DNA of 64,000 nucleotides from Alistipes dispar (GTDB taxonomy: Bacteria; Bacteroidota; Bacteroidia; Bacteroidales; Rikenellaceae). The stretch covers positions 592,001 through 656,000 of the forward strand of contig NZ_AP019736.1 of assembly GCF_006542685.1 (NCBI RefSeq), in the 5' to 3' direction. This document shows positions 42,958 through 52,629 of this stretch, in pieces. A model generated the notes under the pieces. That model was not told the origin of the DNA. It saw only the letters and a program-made list of their open reading frames with translations, and searched no databases. Position 1 is the stretch's first letter; every line of letters begins with the position of its first letter. A program made the position numbers and the translations under genes.

Positions 42958-45150
42958 TCAGTTGCCCTGCTCGCAGATGAATTTGATTCGCACCAGACGG
43001 ATCTCCTCCTCGGTATAGTCCGACCCCAGCTCCCCGATGGCCGCGTCGAGCGAATCGCTCTCGGCGTCCTCCTTGAAGTAGAGGTAAATGTCTTCCACCT
43101 TGTCCTCGTCCATGAAATCCTTCAGGTAGTACGAAATATCGAGTTTCGTACCCGAATTGACGATGCCTTCGATCTCCGTGAGCAGCTCGTCGAAATCGAG
43201 GTCCTTAGCCCGGGCGATGTCCTCGAAGTCCATCTTGCGGTCGATCGACTGGATGATGAAAATCTTGTTGCCCGACTTGCTGGCCACCGACTTGACGACC
43301 ATGTCCTGCGGCCGGATGATCTCCTTCTCCTCGACGTAGGCCTTGATGAGCTTGACGAACTCCGCGCCGAACTTGCGGGCCTTGCCCACGCCGACGCCCG
43401 TGATGTTCTGCATCTCCTCGATCGTCACGGGATACTGCACGGCCATATCCTCGAGCGACGGGTCCTGGAAAATGACGAAAGGCGGCAGCCCGTGCTGCTT
43501 GGCGACCTTCTTGCGCAGGTCCTTGAGCATCGAGAAGAGCTCCTCGTCGGCCGCGCCGCCGCGCCCCACCGGAGCCACGGCCTCGGCCTCCTTCTCCTCC
43601 TCGTCGTAGTCGTGGTCGAGGGTCACGGTGACCGGATAGGGCATGGCCACATAGTCCTCGCCCCGCTTGTTGATCGAAATCAGGCCGTAATTCTCGATAT
43701 TCTTGTCCACCAGTCCCATGATGAGCGCCTGCCGCAGCACCGCGCCCCAGAACCGCGCGTCGTGCTCGGCCCCCGCGCCGAACCACTTCGACTTGTTGTG
43801 CCCGTAGCTCTTGATGAGGGCCGTATTCTTGCCCACCAGCACATTGATCAGGTAGTCCGTCTTGAACTTGTCGCCGAGGTCGCGCAGCGCCTCGAGGGCC
43901 ATGCGGAGCGCAGCCCGGGCGTCGATCCTGGGCTTGGGATGGCGGCAGTTGTCGCAGTTGCCGCAGTTCTCCTCGGTGTACTCCTCGCCGAAATAGTGCA
44001 GCAGCGTCTTGCGGCGGCACATCGAACTCTCGGCGTAGGAGACCGTCTCGAGCAGCAGCAGCTTCCCGATCTCCTGCTCGGCGACGGGCTTGCCCTGCAT
44101 GAACTTCTCGAGCTTCTGAATGTCCTTGTAGCTGTAAAAGGTCAGGCAGTGTCCTTCGCCGCCGTCGCGGCCCGCACGCCCCGTCTCCTGGTAGTAGCCC
44201 TCGAGCGACTTGGGAATGTCGTAGTGGATGACGTAGCGCACGTCGGGCTTGTCGATGCCCATGCCGAAAGCGATCGTGGCGACGATCACCTCGACGCGCT
44301 CCATGAGGAAGGCGTCCTGGTTGGCGGCGCGCGTCGCGGCGTCCATGCCGGCGTGGTAGGCCAGCGCGCGGATGCCGTTGGCCACGAGCAGTTCCGTGAG
44401 CTCCTCGACCTTCTTGCGGCTCAGGCAGTAGATGATGCCGCTCTTGCCCTCGTTCTGCTTGATGAAGCGGATGATCTCGCGGTCCACGTCGTGTTTGGGC
44501 CGGATCTCGTAGTAGAGGTTCGGACGGTTGAACGACGACTTGAAAACCGCGGCGTCGGACATGCCCAGGTTCTTCTGGATGTCGAGCTGCACCTTGGGGG
44601 TGGCCGTGGCCGTCAGGGCGATCAGCGGCGCCGGACCGATCTCGTTGATGATCGGCCGGATACGGCGGTACTCCGGGCGGAAGTCGTGGCCCCACTCCGA
44701 GATGCAGTGCGCCTCGTCGATGGCGTAGAACGAAATCCGTATCTTGCGCAGGAACGCCACGTTGTCCTCCTTGGTGAGCGATTCGGGAGCGAAGTAGAGC
44801 AGCTTGGTCTTGCCCGCCAGCACGTCCGAGCGTACCTGCGTGACGGCCGTCTTGTTGAGCGACGAATTGAGGAAATGGGCGATGCCCGACTCGGCCGAGA
44901 AGGTGCGCATGGCATCCACCTGGTTCTTCATCAGGGCGATCAGCGGCGAGATGACGATGGCCACCCCGTCCATGAGCAACGCAGGGAGCTGGTAACACAA
45001 CGACTTGCCCCCGCCCGTGGGCATGAGCACGAACGTATCCTTCCCCTCCAGTACATTGCGGATGACCGCCTCCTGATTCCCCTTGAACGACGAAAAGCCG
45101 AAATACTCTTTCAGTTTGCCGTGCAAGGAGGCCGAATCGTATTGTTCCAT
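42958..45150 (-). CDS. recQ: ATP-dependent DNA helicase RecQ
   Basis: A 730-residue 3'-5' helicase for recombination repair. Helicase core: GNQEAVIRNVLEGKD, Walker A MPTGGGKSLCYQLPAL, DEAHCISEWGHDFRPEYR, LTATAT, and motif VI QETGRAGRDG. The RecQ-Ct zinc site is CRRKTLLHYFGEEY...CGNCDNC, followed by a winged helix and an HRDC domain (MQNITGVGVGKARKFG). After HRDC there is a further acidic C-terminal region of about 120 residues usual in Bacteroidetes RecQ. It diverges from lptB. A near-consensus TATCTTTA at 45190-45197 may be its promoter. Confidence 0.96.
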   Translation of the reverse strand: MEQYDSASLHGKLKEYFGFSSFKGNQEAVIRNVLEGKDTFVLMPTGGGKSLCYQLPALLMDGVAIVISPLIALMKNQVDAMRTFSAESGIAHFLNSSLNKTAVTQVRSDVLAGKTKLLYFAPESLTKEDNVAFLRKIRISFYAIDEAHCISEWGHDFRPEYRRIRPIINEIGPAPLIALTATATPKVQLDIQKNLGMSDAAVFKSSFNRPNLYYEIRPKHDVDREIIRFIKQNEGKSGIIYCLSRKKVEELTELLVANGIRALAYHAGMDAATRAANQDAFLMERVEVIVATIAFGMGIDKPDVRYVIHYDIPKSLEGYYQETGRAGRDGGEGHCLTFYSYKDIQKLEKFMQGKPVAEQEIGKLLLLETVSYAESSMCRRKTLLHYFGEEYTEENCGNCDNCRHPKPRIDARAALRMALEALRDLGDKFKTDYLINVLVGKNTALIKSYGHNKSKWFGAGAEHDARFWGAVLRQALIMGLVDKNIENYGLISINKRGEDYVAMPYPVTVTLDHDYDEEEKEAEAVAPVGRGGAADEELFSMLKDLRKKVAKQHGLPPFVIFQDPSLEDMAVQYPVTIEEMQNITGVGVGKARKFGAEFVKLIKAYVEEKEIIRPQDMVVKSVASKSGNKIFIIQSIDRKMDFEDIARAKDLDFDELLTEIEGIVNSGTKLDISYYLKDFMDEDKVEDIYLYFKEDAESDSLDAAIGELGSDYTEEEIRLVRIKFICEQGN

Positions 45151-45189
45151 TTCGACGCTATTGCTCCGTTAAGATTAGAAAATTCATTG

Positions 45190-45197
45190 TAAAGATA
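45190..45197 (-). promoter_or_regulatory. possible promoter of recQ
   Basis: TATCTTTA on the minus strand, one mismatch from TAnnTTTG, 40 bases before the recQ ATG. Confidence 0.4.
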
Positions 45198-45219
45198 AAA
45201 AAGATTTCGGAAAAAAACA

Positions 45220-45227
45220 TAACTTTG
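45220..45227 (+). promoter_or_regulatory. promoter -7 box of lptB operon
   Basis: TAACTTTG, matching TAnnTTTG, 25 bases before the lptB ATG at 45252. Confidence 0.5.
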
Positions 45228-45251
45228 TGAAAAATTTATCGAAAACACGCC

Positions 45252-46172
45252 ATGCGCCTATACACCAGCGAACTCGTCAAGAAATACAAGGCCCGTACGG
45301 TCGTCAATCACGTCTCGATCGACGTCAATCAGGGCGAAATCGTCGGCTTGCTGGGACCCAACGGCGCCGGCAAGACCACGACCTTCTACATGATCGTGGG
45401 GCTTATCAAGCCCAACGACGGGCGCATCTTCCTCGAGAACGACGAAAAGCAGATCACCGAGCTGACCGGGCTGCCCGTCTATCGCCGCGCGCAACTGGGC
45501 GTGGGCTACCTGGCCCAGGAGGCTTCGGTTTTCCGCCGCCTGTCGGTCGAGGACAACATCCGGGCCGTACTCGAGATGACCGACTTTTCGAAGGAGTACC
45601 AGCGGGAGCGCGTCGAGGCGCTCATCGAGGAATTCCGCCTCCAGAAGGTGCGCAAGAGCCTCGGCATCCAGCTCTCGGGCGGCGAGCGGCGGCGCACGGA
45701 GATCGCGCGGGCGGTGGCCATCAACCCGGCCTTCATCCTGCTCGACGAGCCGTTCGCGGGCGTGGACCCGATCGCCGTGGAGGACATCCAGTCGATCGTG
45801 GCGACGCTCAAGCACAAGAACATCGGCGTCATCATCACCGACCACAACGTGGACGAGACGCTGGCGATCACCGACCGCACCTACCTGCTCTACGAGGGCA
45901 AGATACTCAAGACCGGCACGGCCGAGGAGCTGGCCGCCGACCCGATGGTGCGCAAGGTTTACCTGGGACAGCACTTCGAGCTGAAGAAAAGCCACCAACT
46001 GACGCAGGAGATGAAAAACCGCAAGGGACAGGAGTTGCAGGCGCAAGCCGCCTCCGACACCCGGACGGCGCGGGGAGAGCAGTCGGTTCCGGCCGGCACC
46101 GGCGCCGGGAACGCTCCGGCGGAAGCGGACGAAAAGCCCGGAACGGGCGCGGCACCGCGGAAAAACGGATAA
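45252..46172 (+). CDS. lptB: LPS-export ABC transporter ATPase LptB
   Basis: A 306-residue ATP-binding subunit of the Lpt complex, which extracts lipopolysaccharide from the inner membrane. Walker [12 protein letters not shown] (about 34-44), Q-loop [17 protein letters not shown], signature [14 protein letters not shown], Walker [14 protein letters not shown] and H-loop ITDHNVDE match LptB closely. The usual protein ends near residue 245. Here about 55 Gly/Ala/Thr/Glu-rich residues follow and look disordered. aroA starts 4 bases downstream. Confidence 0.95.
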   Translation: MRLYTSELVKKYKARTVVNHVSIDVNQGEIVGLLGPNGAGKTTTFYMIVGLIKPNDGRIFLENDEKQITELTGLPVYRRAQLGVGYLAQEASVFRRLSVEDNIRAVLEMTDFSKEYQRERVEALIEEFRLQKVRKSLGIQLSGGERRRTEIARAVAINPAFILLDEPFAGVDPIAVEDIQSIVATLKHKNIGVIITDHNVDETLAITDRTYLLYEGKILKTGTAEELAADPMVRKVYLGQHFELKKSHQLTQEMKNRKGQELQAQAASDTRTARGEQSVPAGTGAGNAPAEADEKPGTGAAPRKNG

Positions 46173-46176
46173 TCTT

Positions 46177-47421
46177 ATGGACAAGACGGTTCCGCAGGGC
46201 CGCGTCAAAGGCACGCTGACGCCGCCCTGCTCGAAAAGCTATGCACAGCGTGCCCTGGCGGCGGCGCTGCTCACCGAAGGGGAGTCGTGCCTGCGCAACC
46301 TCGAATACTGCGACGACACCCGTGCGGCCCTGCGCTGCATCGAAACGCTCGGCGCCTCCGTCCGCGGCGCGGACGGAGGGACGCTGACGATCCGCGGCGG
46401 TCTCCGCCCGCGGGGCAGCATCCTCCGCGTCGGGGAGTCGGGGCTCTCGACACGGCTCTTCACCCCCATTGCGGCGCTTTGCGACATGCCCGTCACCATC
46501 GAAGGCGAAGGGACGCTTTTAAGCCGCCCGATGCACATGATGACCGCCCCGCTGCGGGCGCTGGGCGTCGAGATCGCGGACACCGGCGGGCGGCTGCCCC
46601 TGCGGGTGCGCGGCCCGATCCGCGGCGGCGAGGTCGCGGTGGACGGCTCGGTCTCGTCGCAGTTCATCACGGGGCTGCTGCTCGCGCTGCCCCGGGCGGA
46701 GCGGGACACGACGCTCTACGTCCGGCGGGCCGTCTCGACACCTTATTTAGATATGACGCTGGCGACAGCCGCACGTTTCGGCGTAGAGATCAGCCAACGC
46801 GACTACGAGGAGTTCTACATCCCCGGCGGGCAACGCTACGAGCCGGCGGATTTCGCCATCGAAGGCGACTGGAGCGCCGCGGCGATGCTGCTGGTGATGG
46901 GCGCCACGGCCGGAGAGATCACCGTAAGGAACGTCTCGATGCTCTCGAAGCAGGCCGACACGGCCGTCTGCACGGCCCTCGCACGCGCCGGAGCCGCCGT
47001 CATCCACGAAGGGCAGGCCGTCACGGCGGCGCACCGCCCCCTGCACGCCTTCGAGTTCGACGCCACCCACTGTCCCGACCTCTTCCCCGCCCTCGCGGCG
47101 CTGGCGGCGGCGGCCGAAGGGGTGAGCACGATCCGCGGCACGTCGCGGTTGGAGTACAAGGAGTGCAACCGTGCGGAGGCAATCCGCGACGAGTACGCCA
47201 AGCTCGGAATCGAAGTGGACACCTCGGAGGAGGACGTCATGCGGATCCGCGGCGGCGCGATCCGCAGCGCGCGGGTCCGCAGCTACGGCGACCACCGGAT
47301 GGCCATGTCGCTGGCCGTCGCGGCGCTGCGCTCGGACGGAGAGGTGGAGATCGAAGGGGCCGAGAGCGTGGCCAAGAGCTACCCGGACTTCTTCGGAGAC
47401 CTGGAGCGGGTCCGCATCTGA
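46177..47421 (+). CDS. aroA: 3-phosphoshikimate 1-carboxyvinyltransferase (EPSP synthase)
   Basis: A 414-residue enzyme that joins PEP to shikimate-3-phosphate. Motifs: PCSKSYAQRALAAALL at the N-terminus, DDTRAA, GSVSSQFITGLLLALP, and C-terminal SYGDHRMAMSLAVAAL. The PEP/glyphosate loop, which reads G-N-A-G-T-x-x-R in class I enzymes, reads GESGLSTRLF here, so it is not a classic class I loop. The gene follows lptB by 4 bases and precedes aroC by 76. Glyphosate behaviour cannot be predicted from sequence alone. Confidence 0.95.
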   Translation: MDKTVPQGRVKGTLTPPCSKSYAQRALAAALLTEGESCLRNLEYCDDTRAALRCIETLGASVRGADGGTLTIRGGLRPRGSILRVGESGLSTRLFTPIAALCDMPVTIEGEGTLLSRPMHMMTAPLRALGVEIADTGGRLPLRVRGPIRGGEVAVDGSVSSQFITGLLLALPRAERDTTLYVRRAVSTPYLDMTLATAARFGVEISQRDYEEFYIPGGQRYEPADFAIEGDWSAAAMLLVMGATAGEITVRNVSMLSKQADTAVCTALARAGAAVIHEGQAVTAAHRPLHAFEFDATHCPDLFPALAALAAAAEGVSTIRGTSRLEYKECNRAEAIRDEYAKLGIEVDTSEEDVMRIRGGAIRSARVRSYGDHRMAMSLAVAALRSDGEVEIEGAESVAKSYPDFFGDLERVRI

Positions 47422-47497
47422 TCCCCGGCCGACAGCGGCCGAAACCGTACCGGCACGAAGCCGGCTGCGGCAACGATAAACGAACAACCGAAATTCC

Positions 47498-48484
47498 ATG
47501 AATCAATTCGGAACCAATTTCCGGCTCGCCGTATGGGGCGAATCGCACGGCCCGCAGATCGGCGTCACGATCGACGGCGTAAGTCCCGGCATTCCCCTCT
47601 CGGAGGCGGATTTCGCCGAAGACCTGGCCCGGCGGCGCAGCGGCGCGCCCGGCACGACGCCCCGCCGCGAGGCCGATGCGCCGCAGATCGTCTCGGGCGT
47701 CTATGAAGGGTACACGACGGGGGCGCCGCTGACCGTCGAATTCACGAACGCCGACACCCGTTCGCAGGACTACGCCGCCCTGAAGACCCACTACCGCCCC
47801 TCGCACGCCGACCTGACGGCCGTCCGCAAATTCGGCGGGTTCAACGACCCGCGCGGCGGAGGCCACTTCTCGGGGCGCATCACGCTGGGGCTGGTGGCCG
47901 CGGGCGTCGTGGCCAAGAAGATGCTCGGGGAGCGCGTCCGCTTCTCGACGCAAATCGTCGAGATCGGCGGCTGCACCGACCCGGCGCGCTTCGACGACCT
48001 CCTGCGCGAGACGGCCGCCGCGAAGGATTCGGTGGGCGGCATCGTGGAGTGCCGCGCCGAAGGGGTGATGCCCGCCTTGGGCGAACCCTTCTTCGACTCG
48101 ACGGAGAGCCTCATCGCCCACCTGCTGTTCTCGGTCCCCGCAGTCAAGGGGGTGGAGTTCGGCAGCGGATTCGCCGCGGCGCGGATGCGCGGCTCGGAGC
48201 ACAACGACCCGATCGTGGACGCCTCGGGACTCACGGCGACGAACCACGCCGGAGGCATCGTCGGCGGCCTCACGAACGGCAATCCGCTCGTCGTGCGGGC
48301 CGCCGTGAAACCCACGGCGAGCATCGCCCGCGAACAGATGACCTACAACCTTGCGACGGACCGCATGGAGCCGCTCGAAATCCGCGGACGACACGACGTC
48401 TGCATCGCCCTGCGTGCGGCGGTGGTCGTCGAGGCGGCCGTCGCCATCGCCCTCGAGGACCTGCTTCTCCGCTGCCGCGCATGA
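47498..48484 (+). CDS. aroC: Chorismate synthase
   Basis: A 328-residue FMN-dependent enzyme, the last shikimate-pathway step (EPSP to chorismate). Signatures: WGESHGPQIGVTIDGVSPG, the HADLTAVRKFGGFNDPRGGGHFSGR region, and GGIVGGLTNGNPLVVR with the RRRSGAPGTTPRREAD flavin segment. It is somewhat shorter than the usual 350-360 residues. The stop overlaps the prmC start (ATGA). Together with aroA it forms a rightward aro pair. Confidence 0.96.
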   Translation: MNQFGTNFRLAVWGESHGPQIGVTIDGVSPGIPLSEADFAEDLARRRSGAPGTTPRREADAPQIVSGVYEGYTTGAPLTVEFTNADTRSQDYAALKTHYRPSHADLTAVRKFGGFNDPRGGGHFSGRITLGLVAAGVVAKKMLGERVRFSTQIVEIGGCTDPARFDDLLRETAAAKDSVGGIVECRAEGVMPALGEPFFDSTESLIAHLLFSVPAVKGVEFGSGFAAARMRGSEHNDPIVDASGLTATNHAGGIVGGLTNGNPLVVRAAVKPTASIAREQMTYNLATDRMEPLEIRGRHDVCIALRAAVVVEAAVAIALEDLLLRCRA

Positions 48485-49323
48485 CACGCCGCGAAGCCAT
48501 CGGACACCTCGCCGCACGGCTCGTCCCCCTCTACGATCCGCGCGAAGCGCGCAGCATCGCGCTCGCGGCCGCGGCGGGAATTTCGGGCCTCACGACGACG
48601 GCGCTGCTCACCGACCCCGGCGCGGAGCTGCCCGCCGCCGAGCGGCTCGAAGCCGCCGCCGAGCGGCTCGCCGCGGGGGAGCCGTTGCAATACGTGCTCG
48701 GAGAGGCCGGGTTCTGCGGCCGCCCGTTCGTCGTGCGCCCGGGAGTGCTGATCCCGCGTCCGGAGACCGAGGAGCTGGTGGCATGGGTGCTGCGCGGCGA
48801 GGTCCGGTCGCGGCGCCTGCTCGACGTCGGAACGGGCAGCGGCTGCATCGCCGTCTCGCTGGCGCTCGGGCTGCCCGGCGCGGAGCTGTTCGCCGCCGAC
48901 CTCTCGGACGAGGCGCTCGCCGTGGCCGCCGAAAACGCCCGCCGGCTCGGGGCCCGCGTCACGCTGCGCCGCGCCGATGCGCTGCACGGACTGGCCGACG
49001 CCTTTCCCGAGCGGTTCGACGCGATCGTCTCGAACCCGCCCTACGTGCCCGAAAGCGACCGTGCGGCGATGCACCCCAACGTCCGCGACCACGAACCGGG
49101 TATGGCGCTCTTCGTGCCGGACGACGACCGCATCCTCTTCTACCGCGCCATAGCCCGCGCCGGACGGAGGTTGCTGCTTCCGGGCGGCAGGCTCTATTTC
49201 GAAATCTACGAACACGCCGCGGAGGAGACGGCGCAAATGCTCCGGCAGGAGGGATACTCCGCCGTCGAGCTGCGCGAAGACCTCAACGGCAAACCCCGCA
49301 TGATATGCAGCCGGCTGACGTAA
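48481..49323 (+). CDS. prmC: Release-factor glutamine methyltransferase
   Basis: A 280-residue SAM-dependent enzyme that methylates the GGQ glutamine of RF1/RF2. An N-terminal helical domain contains EPLQYVLGEAGFCGRPFVV and VLIPRPETEELV. The methyltransferase domain has the SAM loop LLDVGTGSGCIAVSLAL and the NPPY catalytic motif in IVSNPPYVPESD. Start at 48481 overlaps the aroC stop by four bases. The end overlaps recX by 19 bases. Confidence 0.95.
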   Translation: MTRREAIGHLAARLVPLYDPREARSIALAAAAGISGLTTTALLTDPGAELPAAERLEAAAERLAAGEPLQYVLGEAGFCGRPFVVRPGVLIPRPETEELVAWVLRGEVRSRRLLDVGTGSGCIAVSLALGLPGAELFAADLSDEALAVAAENARRLGARVTLRRADALHGLADAFPERFDAIVSNPPYVPESDRAAMHPNVRDHEPGMALFVPDDDRILFYRAIARAGRRLLLPGGRLYFEIYEHAAEETAQMLRQEGYSAVELREDLNGKPRMICSRLT

Positions 49324-49844
49324 AGAAAAGCCCCGTCCGCGGCGAACGGCCGCCGCGGCGCACCAAAACCCCGGAGGAGGCGTATGCCGCGCTGATGCGC
49401 CTCTGCGCCCGGGCCGAGAAGTCCGAAAGCGACGCCCTGCGCCTGATGCGCGGCTGGGGGCTGGCGGAGAGCGACGCGCAGCGCGTGCTCGCGCGCCTCG
49501 TGAGCGACCGCTTCATCGACGACGCCCGCTATGCCGGGGCCTTCGTCCGCGAAAAGTTCCGCCTGAGCGGCTGGGGCGAATACAAGATCCGCGCGGCCCT
49601 GCAACGCAAGGGCATCGCGCGGGAGCGGATCGACGCCGCACTGGCGGAGGCCGACCGCGGCGACACGGCCGGCCGGCTGAGACGCCAGCTCGAACGCAAG
49701 GCCCGCACGGTGCGGCATGCGACGCCCTGCGAGCTGAAGGCCAAACTCGTCCGATACGGCCTCTCGCTCGGATACGAATACGAAGCGGTGCTCGACGCCG
49801 CCTCGGAGATGACCAAAAACACGGAACCATGCGACGATTTCTGA
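49305..49844 (+). CDS. recX: RecX-type regulator of RecA
   Basis: A 179-residue all-helical protein matching RecX, which blocks RecA filament growth. Three-helix repeats are seen, with DALRLMRGWGLAESDAQRVL, FIDDARYAGAFVREKF and KIRAALQRKGIARERIDAAL typical of the family. The start at 49305 lies inside the end of prmC; the basic, Pro-rich first 20 residues make a later start possible, but no later ATG precedes the conserved region well. The end overlaps the M23 gene by 16 bases. RecA is not in this window. Confidence 0.88.
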   Translation: MQPADVKKSPVRGERPPRRTKTPEEAYAALMRLCARAEKSESDALRLMRGWGLAESDAQRVLARLVSDRFIDDARYAGAFVREKFRLSGWGEYKIRAALQRKGIARERIDAALAEADRGDTAGRLRRQLERKARTVRHATPCELKAKLVRYGLSLGYEYEAVLDAASEMTKNTEPCDDF

Positions 49845-51556
49845 TCCCGCTTCTCGCCACCGTCCTCGCCGCGGCCGCCTACGGCCAGCGGCTCGACCCC
49901 GCCGACTACGTCTATCCCGTGCTGGACGTGTCGCGGCTCTACGCCGCCAATTTCGGCGAACTGCGCCCCGCGCATTTCCACGCGGGCATCGACATCAAGA
50001 CCGACGGCGTGGAAGGCAAGCCCCTCGTGGCCGTGGCCGACGGCTACGTGTCGCGCGTCTCGCTGGCCGCGGGAGGCTACGGACGGGCGATCTACCTGAC
50101 GCTCGACAACGGCACGACGGCCGTGTACGGCCACCTGCAACGGTTCCGCGACGACATCGAAAAACGCGTGCGCGAAGAGCGCTACCGCAACCGTTCGAAC
50201 GGCGCGGACCTCCGGTTCGACGCCGCGGAGTGGCCCGTCCGGCAGGGCGACACGATCGGATTTTCGGGCAACAGCGGCTCGTCGATGGGCCCGCACCTCC
50301 ACTTCGAACTGCGCGACACGCCGACGCAACGGCTCCGCAACGTCGTGCGCGAAGGGGTGATCCGCCCCGAGGACGACCTCCCGCCCCGGATCATGCGCCT
50401 GCACTACATCGAGGTCGATACGCTGGACGGGATTCCCGTACACCGCCGTCCGGTCAGCTACGCCGTGGTGCGCGAAGCCGAAGGCCGCTACCGCCTGACG
50501 CGCGAAGAGCCCGTCGGCACGGGCCGCAAGGGGTACTTCGTGGCCGAAGTCACCGACCGCCGCAACGGCGTGCACAATACGTTCGGCGTCTGGCGCGTCT
50601 CGCTCGCGGTGGACGGCGAGCCCCGCTTCGAATACCGCATGGACGGCTTCACGCACGATCTCTCGCGCTGCTGCGACGCCGTGAGCTGCTACCCCATGCA
50701 GCTCGGTTCGCGCAACGAGGCGATCCGGCTGGCGCGGATGGAGCGCTCGCCGGCATGCTTCTACCCCGTGGCCGAGGAGCGCGGCATCGTGCGTACCGCG
50801 CCGGGAGAGGTGCGCCGCGTCCGCATCGAGACCGAAGACGACTGCGGCAACCGCTCGGCGCTGGAGTTCGACATCCGGGGCCGCGCCGACACCTTCCGCG
50901 CGAAGGCCGACCCGGCAGCCACGGCGCTCCGGCCCGAACGCACCTCGACGCTCCGCATCGGCCGCACGGCGCACGTCACCGTTCCGGCCGGGGCGCTCTA
51001 CGAACCGCTCTTCGTCCGCCCGGAGATCCGCACGGCCCCCGAAGCCCCGGAAGGCGTCGTCGTCCTCTCGCCCGCCTACCGGTTCCTGGATTGCACCACG
51101 CCGCTGCGGCTGGCCGCGACCGCGGAGATCCGCGCCGACATCCCGCGGCCGCTGCAACTGCGCACGCTGCTGGCGGTCCGCAACCGCCACGGACGGCTCT
51201 CGGCCGCCGGCGGGAGATGCAACAACGGCATCGTGCGCGCCGCGACCCGCTCGACGGGCGACTTCGTCGTCGTGGCGGACACGCTGCCGCCCCGTGTCCG
51301 GCCCCTCTTCGAACGGGGCGCCGACCTTTCGCGTGCCGAAGGGCTGCGGTTCGGCGCCGGGGACAACTTCTCGGGCATCGCGGCCTGGTCGCTCGAAATC
51401 GACGGACAGTGGGTTCCCTGCGACCGGTTCCCGATCAAGGGGACGCTCGTGCACTTCTTCGACACGCCGCCCGCCCGCAGCCGCCACACGGTGCGCCTGA
51501 GCGTGACCGACGCCTGCGGCAACACGACCCGCTGCGAAACGGAATTCGTACGCTGA
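49829..51556 (+). CDS. Secreted M23-family peptidase-like protein
   Basis: A 575-residue envelope protein. A signal peptide (about 1-19, ending YGQ) precedes a LytM/M23 domain (about 40-170) with the zinc residues in FHAGIDIKT (H-x3-D) and HLHFEL, so the site looks intact. The remaining 400 residues form beta-rich domains with no clear name, including a Cys-containing CCDAVSC stretch. M23 enzymes cut peptidoglycan cross-links or activate amidases. It overlaps recX by 16 bases. The large C-terminal part is typical of Bacteroidetes homologues; its role is unknown. Confidence 0.9.
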   Translation: MRRFLIPLLATVLAAAAYGQRLDPADYVYPVLDVSRLYAANFGELRPAHFHAGIDIKTDGVEGKPLVAVADGYVSRVSLAAGGYGRAIYLTLDNGTTAVYGHLQRFRDDIEKRVREERYRNRSNGADLRFDAAEWPVRQGDTIGFSGNSGSSMGPHLHFELRDTPTQRLRNVVREGVIRPEDDLPPRIMRLHYIEVDTLDGIPVHRRPVSYAVVREAEGRYRLTREEPVGTGRKGYFVAEVTDRRNGVHNTFGVWRVSLAVDGEPRFEYRMDGFTHDLSRCCDAVSCYPMQLGSRNEAIRLARMERSPACFYPVAEERGIVRTAPGEVRRVRIETEDDCGNRSALEFDIRGRADTFRAKADPAATALRPERTSTLRIGRTAHVTVPAGALYEPLFVRPEIRTAPEAPEGVVVLSPAYRFLDCTTPLRLAATAEIRADIPRPLQLRTLLAVRNRHGRLSAAGGRCNNGIVRAATRSTGDFVVVADTLPPRVRPLFERGADLSRAEGLRFGAGDNFSGIAAWSLEIDGQWVPCDRFPIKGTLVHFFDTPPARSRHTVRLSVTDACGNTTRCETEFVR

Positions 51557-51589
51557 CACGCCGGACAACACCCCAAAAAGAAAGCCGCC

Positions 51590-52444
51590 ATGAATACCGA
51601 AAGACCGGAGGTGCTCTACCACTACACGACGATGAACGCCCTCTGCAACATGCTCAACGGCGTGACCGACCGCGGGGACGGACAGACCCCGGACTACCGT
51701 TTCCGGATATGGGTATCCTGCGCCGACTACATGAACGATCCGCTGGAGGGGGTCTTCTTCCGGAAATGCCTCCACGAGGCATTCCTGCGTTACCAGTCCG
51801 CGCACGATCTTCCGGACAAATCCGGATACATGCCGTTCGCATTCACCGCACTGAACCTGAACCGGCAGACCTTCTACGCCTTCTCGCTCTCCGAACACGC
51901 CGACTCGCTGCCGATGTGGGTCGCGTACGGCAACAACGGCCAGGGCGTAGCGATCGGATTCGACACGGAGGAGTTCGCGCGGGCGGCGGCGGAATACCCC
52001 TATTGCCATTTCCTGAAAATGGCTTACAGGACCGGCGGGGAGTTCGCGGAGATGTTCTCCGACGAGGACATGGCGCGGGCCTACGAAGCGATCCGCCCGC
52101 GGGAGGACGGAGGCTGTTCGGTATGCTATGCCGACTACGACTTCCTGCACGACAAGTACAGCCATGTCAAGAACCGCTATTATGCCGCCGAACGGGAGTG
52201 GAGACTGGTCTTCGACGACCGGCCCGACCTGCCCAAACAGTTCCGCGAACGGAACGGGCTGATCCTCCCCTACTACGAAATCGAGTTGCCGCTGAAGGTC
52301 ATCCGGCACTTCGTCATCGGCCCGTGCACGAACCAGGCACTTTCCCGGAGCGCGCTCGAGTCCATGCTGTACCACAAGGCCCGGGAGTTCCGCAAGAACG
52401 AAAGGAAGGTCCTCCTTTCCGAGGTCCCCTACGTGCTGCGATAG
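51590..52444 (+). CDS. DUF2971 protein
   Basis: A 284-residue protein of the DUF2971 family. Recognisable parts are the N-terminal LYHYTTMNALCNML, the NDPLEG loop, FSLSEHADSLPMWVAYGNNGQGVAIGF and the later YAAEREWRLVF. The biochemical role is unknown. Members are patchy in distribution and often lie in accessory regions, some next to defence genes. It follows the M23 gene by 33 bases and ends 185 bases before tRNA-Arg, so it may be an acquired gene at a tRNA site, though its base composition matches its neighbours. Confidence 0.85.
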   Translation: MNTERPEVLYHYTTMNALCNMLNGVTDRGDGQTPDYRFRIWVSCADYMNDPLEGVFFRKCLHEAFLRYQSAHDLPDKSGYMPFAFTALNLNRQTFYAFSLSEHADSLPMWVAYGNNGQGVAIGFDTEEFARAAAEYPYCHFLKMAYRTGGEFAEMFSDEDMARAYEAIRPREDGGCSVCYADYDFLHDKYSHVKNRYYAAEREWRLVFDDRPDLPKQFRERNGLILPYYEIELPLKVIRHFVIGPCTNQALSRSALESMLYHKAREFRKNERKVLLSEVPYVLR

Positions 52445-52563
52445 CCGCCTCGGAAAGCAATTGCGCGAACCGGATTCTCCGCCGCCGGCCCCGGCGGAAT
52501 CCGCAGACGAAAAGTCCGCAGACCGAAACCGCGTCCCGAAAAGCGGAAAATCGGACGATTAAG

Positions 52564-52594
52564 TTTGCAGAAGCCCCGAAATTTCGTACTTTTG
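52564..52594 (+). promoter_or_regulatory. promoter of tRNA-Arg
   Basis: TTTG at 52564-52567, 19-base spacer, TACTTTTG at 52587-52594, 35 bases before the mature tRNA. Confidence 0.75.
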
Positions 52595-52629
52595 CACCTG
52601 CATCGCGCCGCGACGACGATGCGAGCGTC

